The notes under the pieces were generated by a model, which did no database searches, was not told the DNA's origin, and saw only the letters and a program-made list of their open reading frames with translations. Source: an uncultured Clostridiaceae bacterium (GTDB lineage Bacteria > Bacillota > Clostridia > Lachnospirales > Lachnospiraceae). From it: 6,076 nt of DNA. The stretch spans positions 1-6,076 of the forward strand of contig CAMWOF010000149.1 of the NCBI GenBank assembly GCA_947175805.1, in the 5' to 3' direction. Shown here piece after piece: positions 1-4,917 of the stretch; within the stretch, counting starts at the first letter, position 1; every line of letters begins with the position of its first letter. The position numbers were made by a program, and so were the translations under genes.

Positions 1-878
1 ATTGTTCCGTCAGCCAAATATTCGGTAGCTTTCTTTTGTTCTGCCTTTTCCTTTGCTGCTTCCTCCGCTTTTTCCTTGGCTTTTTGCTCAGCTTTTTTTT
101 CAGCCAGCTTTTTCTCAGAAAGCTTTTTTGCAGAAGCCTTCTCAGCCGCTTTTTTTTCAGCCAGCTTCTTTGCGGTTTTCTTTTGTTCCGCCTTTTTCTT
201 TGCCGCTTTTTCAGCTGCCTTTGCCGTCGTCTTTGTAGCTGCTGCTTTTCTGGCGTTTGCTGCGGATTTTGCCGGGTCAAGGTTTTCATAAAGATAGCTC
301 ATGCTCCGAACCTGCGGATGGGAATCCGAGGTGGAAATGGAATGATCCGAGGTACAGCTGCCCAAATAAGGGATGCCATCCGGACCTGCGTATTTGTTGT
401 TTTTCTCAGCCAGAGAAAAGATACTGCCGGTGAGATGGGCAGTTACATTTCTTCCATCGCTATACTGCAATGTATAACCTTTAATGCCCTGAAGCTCAGA
501 GTCCATAAGTCCATAAACTTTTGCCCGGTAGTCTGCGTCAGAAGCCATTTTCTGAAGCTGGGATTTGTCAATATAGAGATAAGATATTCCATTTTTGACC
601 TTAGATGGCTCCGAATCGGTCAAGGTATATTCCGGAAACAATTCCTTGATTTCCTCTTTCAGCGCATCAACGCTCATGCTTCCGTCACCTTCCTGCTTCG
701 CAATCAGTGATGAATAATAGGAAACCGCCTGTTTCTTATAGCTTTGAAAGCCTTCGTTCATATCTTCCAGATACTTATATACCTTATTGGGATTCCATAC
801 AGGCTTTCCCGAAGCTGCCTGCTTTCCTCCTTGCACAGATGTGGTACCGGCGGCATATGCTGCAATGTTAATTGACAT
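1..878 (-). CDS. Uncharacterised protein with Lys/Ala/Glu-rich tail (3' end outside window)
   Basis: The minus strand is open from an ATG at 878 to the left edge: 292 codons without a stop, so the C-terminus is missing. A Shine-Dalgarno AGGGG (887-891, minus strand) lies 8 nt before the ATG. Residues 1-200 are a mixed, soluble-looking sequence with no signal peptide or membrane segment (start MSINIAAYAAGTTSVQ; then YLYIDKSQLQKMASDADYRAKV near 100-121). Residues 203-285 are almost only Lys, Ala, Glu and Gln in heptad-like KLAEKKA patterns, which suggests a long charged helix or coiled coil. From memory, the middle part resembles the uncharacterised DUF6033-type proteins of Lachnospiraceae; this is a weak recollection and no function is claimed. 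It is transcribed away from the cobalamin operon and need not be functionally linked to it. The tail contains near-identical DNA repeats and two runs of eight A on the coding strand. Confidence 0.85.
   Translation of the reverse strand, partial: MSINIAAYAAGTTSVQGGKQAASGKPVWNPNKVYKYLEDMNEGFQSYKKQAVSYYSSLIAKQEGDGSMSVDALKEEIKELFPEYTLTDSEPSKVKNGISYLYIDKSQLQKMASDADYRAKVYGLMDSELQGIKGYTLQYSDGRNVTAHLTGSIFSLAEKNNKYAGPDGIPYLGSCTSDHSISTSDSHPQVRSMSYLYENLDPAKSAANARKAAATKTTAKAAEKAAKKKAEQKKTAKKLAEKKAAEKASAKKLSEKKLAEKKAEQKAKEKAEEAAKEKAEQKKATEYLADGT
31..207 (-). repeat. Internal direct repeats in the Lys/Ala/Glu tail coding sequence
   Basis: A 20-bp exact direct repeat occurs at 91-110 and 148-167, 57 bp apart (19 codons, in frame). 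On the coding strand it reads AAGCTGGCTGAAAAAAAAGC and encodes KLAEKKA. A second, imperfect pair of about 30 bp lies near 31-60 and 177-207 and encodes AKEKAEQKK and AKKKAEQKK. The repeats are in phase with the reading frame, which points to growth of the tail by duplication. Confidence 0.75.
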
Positions 879-912
879 AATGTTGTCCCCTTTCTGATTT
901 CATATAATATAT

Positions 913-992
913 AGGCAATTGCGAAACTCGTCTATATATAAAATTTAGTTGCACAATACATCAATGTATAAATATGAGTTTCGCAAATGCCT
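913..992. repeat. 17-bp inverted repeats bordered by a 14-bp direct repeat
   Basis: The left arm 913-929 (AGGCAATTGCGAAACTC) and right arm 976-992 (GAGTTTCGCAAATGCCT) match at 16 of 17 positions as an inverted repeat, separated by 46 AT-rich bases. Directly outside the arms sits an exact 14-bp direct repeat TTCATATAATATAT: 899-912 abuts the left arm and 994-1007 follows the right arm after one base. The order direct repeat, inverted arm, core, inverted arm, direct repeat resembles an 80-bp miniature element with a target duplication. A pair of operator half-sites around the promoter is the main alternative. Confidence 0.6.
936..964 (-). promoter_or_regulatory. Sigma-A-like promoter for the minus-strand gene
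   Basis: On the minus strand, a -35 box TTGATG (959-964) is followed by a 17-nt spacer and a -10 box TTATAT (936-941). Transcription would start near 929, leaving a 5' UTR of about 50 nt before the Shine-Dalgarno and ATG at 878. The start point falls at the edge of the left inverted-repeat arm (913-929), and the right arm (976-992) lies just upstream of -35, a typical place for operators. Predicted from consensus match only. Confidence 0.5.
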
Positions 993-1003
993 GTTCATAT
1001 AAT

Positions 1004-1031
1004 ATATCGGACAACAAACGTAAATGATTTA
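1004..1031 (-). promoter_or_regulatory. Possible sigma-28/sigma-D-like element (weak)
   Basis: The minus strand contains TAAA (1028-1031), 17 bases, then CCGATAT (1004-1010). This resembles the motility sigma-factor consensus, TAAA and CCGATA with about 16 bases between them, so the spacing is one base too long. It would read towards the minus-strand gene. The TAAA lies inside the 1011-1041 dyad, so it may be coincidental. Confidence 0.2.
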
Positions 1032-1041
1032 CAGTTGTTGT
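1011..1041. promoter_or_regulatory. 31-bp dyad, candidate operator
   Basis: Arms 1011-1025 and 1027-1041 are inverted repeats matching at 13 of 15 positions around G1026, with a perfect 13-bp core GTAAATGATTTAC. No T-run follows on either strand, so a terminator is unlikely. Position between two divergent promoters suggests a binding site for a dimeric regulator. The core is loosely reminiscent of Fur/Zur-type boxes, but the match is too weak to name one. Confidence 0.45.
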
Positions 1042-1066
1042 TTATTAAGCACATGTATTCTGAAAT

Positions 1067-1109
1067 TATATTTTGAAAAGATAGATAGAAAGTATATTTG
1101 AAAAGATAG
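1067..1109 (+). repeat. Tandem direct repeat upstream of the cobalamin operon promoter
   Basis: TATATTTTGAAAAGATAG (1067-1084) recurs as TATATTTGAAAAGATAG (1093-1109), identical apart from one missing T, with a period of about 25-26 bp. It lies 8-50 bp upstream of the predicted -35 box. It could be a double binding site for an activator, or an AT-rich upstream promoter element duplicated by slippage. Confidence 0.6.
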
Positions 1110-1116
1110 TACAGGC

Positions 1117-1145
1117 TTGCTTTTCCCAGGTGCCTGTGCTATCAT
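1117..1145 (+). promoter_or_regulatory. Extended -10 promoter of the cobalamin-controlled operon
   Basis: A -35-like TTGCTT (1117-1122), a 17-nt spacer and -10 TATCAT (1140-1145) are present, with the extended -10 dinucleotide TG at 1137-1138. The predicted start near 1152 is about 14 nt before the first stem of the riboswitch aptamer, which is the expected geometry. The -35 box is poor; the TGn motif compensates. Confidence 0.55.
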
Positions 1146-1165
1146 ATCAAAGAATCGAATCATAG

Positions 1166-1405
1166 CTGCCGGTGCCATAGAGTCTGTTGTATACTTGACA
1201 GGCTGCATATGGTTAAAAGGGAAACAGGTGCAAGTCCTGTACGATCTCGTCACTGTGAGCAGGGAGTGTAGTATCAGGTGCAGATATGCCCATGATTTGC
1301 GGATGCAAGCGTTTTAAGGTATATTGGCACAGTCACTGAGGCTGTAATTGGCTTTGGGAAGGCGATGCTGCATGATGATCTGTAAGCCAGGAAACCTGCC
1401 GGCTG
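1166..1405 (+). promoter_or_regulatory. Cobalamin (B12) riboswitch aptamer
   Basis: The leader carries the conserved blocks of the cobalamin riboswitch in the right order: GGTGCC (1171-1176), GGTTAAAAGGGAA (1211-1223), a hairpin ACAGG (1224-1228) with CCTGT (1236-1240), CACTGTGAGC (1251-1260), GGGAAGGCG (1356-1364), and CCAGGAAACCTGCC (1387-1400), the B12-box-like 3' block. GCCGG (1168-1172) pairs with CCGGC (1399-1403) to close the aptamer, and GTCTGT (1182-1187) pairs with ACAGGC (1198-1203) as an internal stem. Ligand binding should reduce expression of the downstream chelatase/transporter operon. The 1261-1330 part is less conserved, as is usual for the peripheral stems of this family. 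Ligand form (adenosyl- or another cobalamin) cannot be read with certainty. Confidence 0.93.
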
Positions 1406-1419
1406 CTGGTACAGGAAAA

Positions 1420-1469
1420 GTACTTTGGAGAGCAAAGTACGGCTCCAGATCACGAGTAATTGGTCGTAC
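1420..1469 (+). promoter_or_regulatory. Mutually exclusive hairpins after the aptamer
   Basis: GTACTTTG (1420-1427) and CAAAGTAC (1433-1440) form a perfect 8-bp stem with loop GAGAG. A competing stem uses GTACG (1437-1441) with CGTAC (1465-1469), helped by CCA (1445-1447) with TGG (1461-1463). Both need bases 1437-1440, so only one can form fully. This is the likely switching part of the riboswitch, or one hairpin supplies the loop that docks onto the aptamer, as seen in other cobalamin riboswitches. Confidence 0.5.
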
Positions 1470-1475
1470 CATTGT

Positions 1476-1497
1476 AGCAGGTGCATATATGCCTGTG
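1476..1497 (+). promoter_or_regulatory. Leader hairpin that copies an aptamer segment
   Basis: CAGG (1478-1481) pairs with CCTG (1492-1495), extended by G-U pairs, giving a hairpin with an AU-rich loop. Its sequence CAGGTGCATATATGCC (1478-1493) matches aptamer bases 1275-1290 (CAGGTGCAGATATGCC) at 15 of 16 positions. It sits 14 nt before the terminator stem, so it could influence terminator folding. Confidence 0.4.
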
Positions 1498-1510
1498 CAG
1501 ACTTCTTACT

Positions 1511-1546
1511 CCGTCAGTTGTGATTTGCTGACGGGTTTCTTTTTCT
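1511..1546 (+). terminator. Intrinsic terminator of the riboswitch
   Basis: CCGTCAG (1511-1517) pairs perfectly with CTGACGG (1528-1534) across a 10-nt loop, with a further U-G pair at the base, and is followed by TTTCTTTTTCT (1536-1546). It lies between the B12 aptamer and the first gene, about 75 nt before its ATG, so transcription attenuation is the likely mode of control. I found no obvious full-length antiterminator complementary to the stem. Confidence 0.8.
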
Positions 1547-1574
1547 GTGCCTTTTTCGATAATATTCCAATAGG

Positions 1575-1592
1575 ATACCTCTTGGGAGGTAT
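1575..1592 (+). promoter_or_regulatory. Hairpin between terminator and first gene
   Basis: ATACCTC (1575-1581) and GAGGTAT (1586-1592) form a perfect 7-bp stem with loop TTGG. The right arm contains GGGAGGT, a strong Shine-Dalgarno-like sequence that is not at usable distance from a real start; the gene's own site is GAGGGG at 1606-1611. It may stabilise the read-through mRNA or act as a decoy or standby ribosome site. Confidence 0.45.
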
Positions 1593-1618
1593 GAGTAAAA
1601 AGAAAGAGGGGTAGAAAA

Positions 1619-2659
1619 ATGAGAAAAAACAAAATAATTTACACATTAATTGTGGCATGTGTGGTGGGGCTCCTGCTTTGCGGCTGCGGTTCTGACAGTG
1701 CAGAGGTAAGCAATAACAATGCTGACATCACCAGTGAGGGAACAACTGCCGGAGAGCAGGCGCTGCAGACGGAGGAAAGCGGAGGAGCGCAGGAAGAAGA
1801 ATCGGATGAGGAAAATTACGAGACTGGGGATGCCTCCCTTGATGACACCAGAAATCAGGACGATATCGGCGAAAATGAGTTGCTGGTAGTCAGCTTCGGT
1901 ACCAGCTTTAATGATAACAGAAGGCTTACTATTGGCGCCATTGAGGAAGCCTTAGATGCGGAATTTTCCAAGGATTATTCTGTGCGCAGAGGCTTTACGA
2001 GCCAGATTATTATAGACCACGTAAAAAAACGTGATAATGTCTCTATTGACAATGTAACGGAAGCATTGGACAGAGCAGTGGCAAATAATGTAAAAAACCT
2101 GGTGATACAGCCAACACACTTGATGGATGGATTTGAATATAGTGATGTTGTAAATGAAGTTGCCCAGTATTCAGATGCTTTTGATGCGATTGCTATCGGC
2201 AAGCCGCTTTTGACCACGGATGAGGATTTTCAGGCAGTGATAGAGGCTGTCACGAAGGCAACGGTTTCCTATGATGACGGCAAGACAGCCATTTGCTTTA
2301 TGGGACACGGCACGGAAGCAGCTTCTAATGCTGTGTATGAAAAAATGCAGGGTATGCTTTCTGATGCAGGCTACGCTAATTATTATATCGGCACTGTAGA
2401 GGCATCGCCAACCCTTGAGGATGTCTTATCCGCAGTGAAGGCTGGCGGCTATGAAAGGGTAGTGCTCCGCCCTTTGATGATTGTAGCAGGCGACCATGCC
2501 AACAACGATATGGCGGGTGACGAGGAGGATTCCTGGAAGACAGCCTTTGAGGCAGAAGGCTATGAGGTGACCTGCATTTTAGAGGGGCTTGGTCAGTTAG
2601 AGGATATTCAGAAGATTTTTGTTGAGCATGCCAGAGCGGCCATGAAGGAGATAAAATGA
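1619..2659 (+). CDS. cbiK: Lipid-anchored CbiK-type sirohydrochlorin cobaltochelatase
   Basis: CbiK enzymes insert Co2+ into sirohydrochlorin in the early-cobalt (anaerobic) B12 pathway. The 346-aa product starts with a lipoprotein signal: basic MRKNK, hydrophobic 6-20, and LCGC with Cys23 as the likely lipidated residue. Residues 24-85 are a Ser/Glu/Asp-rich tether. From about 86 the CbiK fold follows: LLVVSFGTSF (88-97), VRRGFTSQIII (122-132), VIQPTHLMDGFEY (162-174), FMGHGT (227-232), GTVEASPT (258-265) and MIVAGDHANNDMAGD (287-301). The expected metal ligands H230, E261 and H293 are all present. The second His I remember as usual after GHGT (GHGTxH) is missing here (GHGTEAASN). Start choice: GAGGGG (1606-1611) lies 7 nt before the ATG. 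It is the first gene after the B12 riboswitch and overlaps the next gene by 4 bp. An extracytoplasmic CbiK is uncommon; Desulfovibrio has an exported one. The substrate could be another tetrapyrrole. Confidence 0.9.
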   Translation: MRKNKIIYTLIVACVVGLLLCGCGSDSAEVSNNNADITSEGTTAGEQALQTEESGGAQEEESDEENYETGDASLDDTRNQDDIGENELLVVSFGTSFNDNRRLTIGAIEEALDAEFSKDYSVRRGFTSQIIIDHVKKRDNVSIDNVTEALDRAVANNVKNLVIQPTHLMDGFEYSDVVNEVAQYSDAFDAIAIGKPLLTTDEDFQAVIEAVTKATVSYDDGKTAICFMGHGTEAASNAVYEKMQGMLSDAGYANYYIGTVEASPTLEDVLSAVKAGGYERVVLRPLMIVAGDHANNDMAGDEEDSWKTAFEAEGYEVTCILEGLGQLEDIQKIFVEHARAAMKEIK

Positions 2660-3633
2660 AAAAAATAAATTGTCTATGTATAGTTATTATACTGATTGCA
2701 GGACTTTTGACCGGCTGCGGCGGCGCTGCTGACAGGCAGCACCCCGCATCGGACGGTACAGTCCCGGATGCGGGAGCTGAAGCAGCTTCGATGGAAGAGC
2801 AGACGGCTTCCGGGGAATCGGAAGATAATAAAAATGCCGGCTCAGACAAGGTGGCGTCAGCAGATGAGATGGCAGACCCGGTGGATGTGGTGGAGGAGGG
2901 CATGGCTCCTGTGTACGCAGATGCCCTGGTGGAAGGCAGCTATGAGGTGGTTGTAGACTCCAGCTCCTCCATGTTTAAGGTCATTGGCTGCGAGCTTACT
3001 GTAAAGGACGGGGCAATGACCGCAGTGATGACCATGGGCGGCACAGGCTACTTGCAGGTGTTTATGGGAACCGGAGAGCAGGCGGCCGCCGCCTCGGAGG
3101 ATGCTTATATTCCCTTTGTAGAAAATGAAAGGGGAGAGCATACATTTACTGTGCCTGTAGAGGCGTTGGATGCGGGAATCGAATGTAGCGCATTCAGTAA
3201 AAAGAAGGAAAAATGGTATGACCGGATTTTAGTATTCCGGGCAGATTCCCTGCCTATGGAGGCATGGGGGAAGGGGGCAGTTACATCCGCCGCTGACCTG
3301 GGCTTAAAAGCGGGTACATACACTGTTTCGGTAGTATTAGAGGGCGGTTCCGGCAAAGCATCTGTGGAGCCACTGGCAAAGCTTACGGTAGTGGATGATG
3401 GAAGCATTACAGCAACGCTTGTGTGGAGCAGTGACAATTATGATTATATGGTGGTGGATGGGGAGAAATATCTGCCTGTCAGTACGGAGGGCGGCGCAGT
3501 CTTTGAAATTCCGGTTCTCGGATTTGACTATAAGATGCCGGTTACGGCAGATACTACTGCCATGAGCACACCCCATGAAATTGACTACACACTTTATTTT
3601 GACTCCGGAACTATAAAAGAAGACGACAGGTAG
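2656..3633 (+). CDS. Lipoprotein with two copies of an unassigned beta-rich domain
   Basis: The 325-aa product has a clear lipoprotein signal ending LLTGC (Cys21), an acidic Ala/Ser/Glu-rich tether (22-85) and two related domains, about 91-198 and 216-319. Both begin LxxGxYxVxV, continue with LTVxDGxxTA (114-123; 243-253 with one extra residue), a Tyr/Gly segment, YxPF or YLPV, and FTVPV/FEIPV followed by a Phe/Leu-Asp turn, and end in an alternating beta strand. Domain 1 has WYDR (187-190); domain 2 has WSSDNYDYM (257-265) and AMSTPHEI (302-309). The pattern suggests a beta-sandwich of roughly NEAT-like size, but I do not recognise NEAT signature residues and make no family call. The ATG overlaps the cbiK stop (ATGA), with GAAGGAG 5 nt upstream, so translation is probably coupled. 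Context suggests a surface partner of the chelatase or transporter, perhaps binding a corrinoid, tetrapyrrole or cobalt. This role is inferred. Confidence 0.85.
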   Translation: MKKINCLCIVIILIAGLLTGCGGAADRQHPASDGTVPDAGAEAASMEEQTASGESEDNKNAGSDKVASADEMADPVDVVEEGMAPVYADALVEGSYEVVVDSSSSMFKVIGCELTVKDGAMTAVMTMGGTGYLQVFMGTGEQAAAASEDAYIPFVENERGEHTFTVPVEALDAGIECSAFSKKKEKWYDRILVFRADSLPMEAWGKGAVTSAADLGLKAGTYTVSVVLEGGSGKASVEPLAKLTVVDDGSITATLVWSSDNYDYMVVDGEKYLPVSTEGGAVFEIPVLGFDYKMPVTADTTAMSTPHEIDYTLYFDSGTIKEDDR

Positions 3634-3639
3634 TGTAAA

Positions 3640-4890
3640 GTGAAAATAAAAACATATGGAAGCAAACTATATAAAAAGCTTATATTGTTCCTGTTATTTG
3701 GCATGATAACAATCTTCCCCTGTGCATGTATGCGGCAGGGGAATGTTGTATCTGATGAGGGAGTTCCGATACCGGGAGAAGCAGTATCCTCAGAGGATGG
3801 AGCCGGAGGGATCGGAGAAGCGGAAATATCCTCAGAGGAAGCGTGTCTCTGGCAGGATCTGCAAAAGACCGGTGAGTTGTCTCTTTCCTATGCCACACAA
3901 TTTGCCGTGGATTACTATGGGGATGACTATTCCCTAATCACAATATCGGAAGGCGGGCAGTATTTAGTGGTGTCTGCCAATGCGCCGGTTCCGGACGGAC
4001 TGGACGCAGATATCGTAGTGTTGAAACAGCCCTTAGACCGCATTTATTTTGTTTCTACCTCAGCGATGGATTTGGTGCGGGCAATCGGTGGTATGGGCAA
4101 TATCCGGCTGACAGGCACAAAGCAGCAGGATTGGTATATTGATGCGGTGGCACAGGCAATGGAGAAGGGAGAAATTTTGTATGCGGGTAAATACAGCGCG
4201 CCGGATTACGAGTTGATTTTGTCGGAAGGCTGTAATTTGGCAATAGAAAACACCATGATTTATCACACGCCGGAGGTGAAGGAACAGTTAGAACGCATGG
4301 GAATCCCTGTGCTTGTGGAGCGTTCCAGCTATGAAGGGCATCCTTTGGGGCGGATGGAGTGGATGAAGCTGTATGGTGTGCTCATTGGGAATGTAGCAGA
4401 GGCCGAAGCCTATTATGAGGAACAGCTTGCCAGAGTTTCGGATGTGCTTGGGCAGGAAAATACCGGAAAAACAGCCGCTTTTTTCTATGTTAATAATAAT
4501 GGGGCAGTGAATGTCAGGAAACCCGGAGACTATGTCGCAGAGATGATTGCATTGGCAGGCGGCTGCTATGTGCCGCAGACATTGCCTCAGGAGGAGAATG
4601 CCCTTTCCACCATGAATATGCAGATGGAGGCATTTTATATGGAGGCGAAAGAGGCGGATTACCTGATTTATAACAGCACTATAGAAGGAGAACTTTCAAG
4701 CATTGAGGATTTGCTTGAAAAAAGCCTGCTTTTTGCGGACTTTAAGGCGCTGAAAAACGGAAATGTCTGGTGCACAGGCAAAAATATGTTCCAGGAGTCC
4801 ACGGGAATCGGTGATATGATTGTTGAGTTTCACAAAATCATCACTGGAACGGCAGAGGATGAGATGACATATATGCATCGGCTGCAATAA
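3640..4890 (+). CDS. Substrate-binding lipoprotein of a BtuF/FepB-type ABC importer
   Basis: The 416-aa protein captures the ligand outside the membrane and delivers it to the permease. It starts at GTG (3640), six bases after the previous stop, with a weak AGGTAG upstream; no better in-frame start precedes the signal peptide. The signal has basic residues to K13, a hydrophobic stretch 14-27 and CAC with Cys30 as the likely lipidated residue; the lipobox is imperfect (Pro at -3). A Ser/Glu/Gly tether runs to about 68. The periplasmic-binding fold follows: LKQPLDRIYFVSTSAMDLVRAIG (128-150), IENTMIYHTPEVKEQLERMGIPVLVE (202-227), GRMEWMKLYGVLIG (237-250), and a C-terminal lobe with VAEMIALAGG (299-308) and DYLIYNST (340-347). 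This matches the family of binding proteins for cobalamin, haem and siderophores (PF01497 type). The B12 riboswitch makes a corrinoid the most likely ligand; haem or another tetrapyrrole is possible. Confidence 0.88.
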   Translation: MKIKTYGSKLYKKLILFLLFGMITIFPCACMRQGNVVSDEGVPIPGEAVSSEDGAGGIGEAEISSEEACLWQDLQKTGELSLSYATQFAVDYYGDDYSLITISEGGQYLVVSANAPVPDGLDADIVVLKQPLDRIYFVSTSAMDLVRAIGGMGNIRLTGTKQQDWYIDAVAQAMEKGEILYAGKYSAPDYELILSEGCNLAIENTMIYHTPEVKEQLERMGIPVLVERSSYEGHPLGRMEWMKLYGVLIGNVAEAEAYYEEQLARVSDVLGQENTGKTAAFFYVNNNGAVNVRKPGDYVAEMIALAGGCYVPQTLPQEENALSTMNMQMEAFYMEAKEADYLIYNSTIEGELSSIEDLLEKSLLFADFKALKNGNVWCTGKNMFQESTGIGDMIVEFHKIITGTAEDEMTYMHRLQ

Positions 4891-4917
4891 TATTTTTACA
4901 TTTGGAGAGGCAGGAAA

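Noticed and set aside
36..710. Long plus-strand open frames rich in Phe, Leu, Cys and Ala over the first 700 bases
   Set aside because: They are antisense shadows of the Lys/Ala/Glu-rich minus-strand coding region: the composition is extreme, no ribosome binding site is present, and the minus-strand frame is open throughout with a good start.
913..992. Invertible phase-variation promoter
   Set aside because: The arms are suitable in length but the 46-bp core is much shorter than known invertible promoters, and no recombinase gene is visible in the window. Kept only as a test within the nested-repeat finding.
1195..1223. TTGACA (1195-1200) as a perfect -35 box
   Set aside because: It lies inside the riboswitch aptamer, where the ACA pairs in a stem (1182-1187 with 1198-1203), and no -10 box follows at 16-18 bases.
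1536..1563. Second promoter after the terminator (TTTCTT with 16-base spacing to GATAAT)
   Set aside because: The -35 match is poor and made from the terminator T-run; constitutive expression would defeat the riboswitch. Not supported.
1348..1614. 88-aa plus-strand open frame across the riboswitch and terminator
   Set aside because: It spans the conserved aptamer 3' end, the hairpins and the intrinsic terminator, and shows no protein-like features or ribosome binding site.
2376..2903. 175-aa minus-strand open frame opposite the end of cbiK and the start of the next lipoprotein
   Set aside because: It is rich in Ser, Pro and Ala as expected from antisense reading of the acidic tether codons, with no domain or ribosome binding site.
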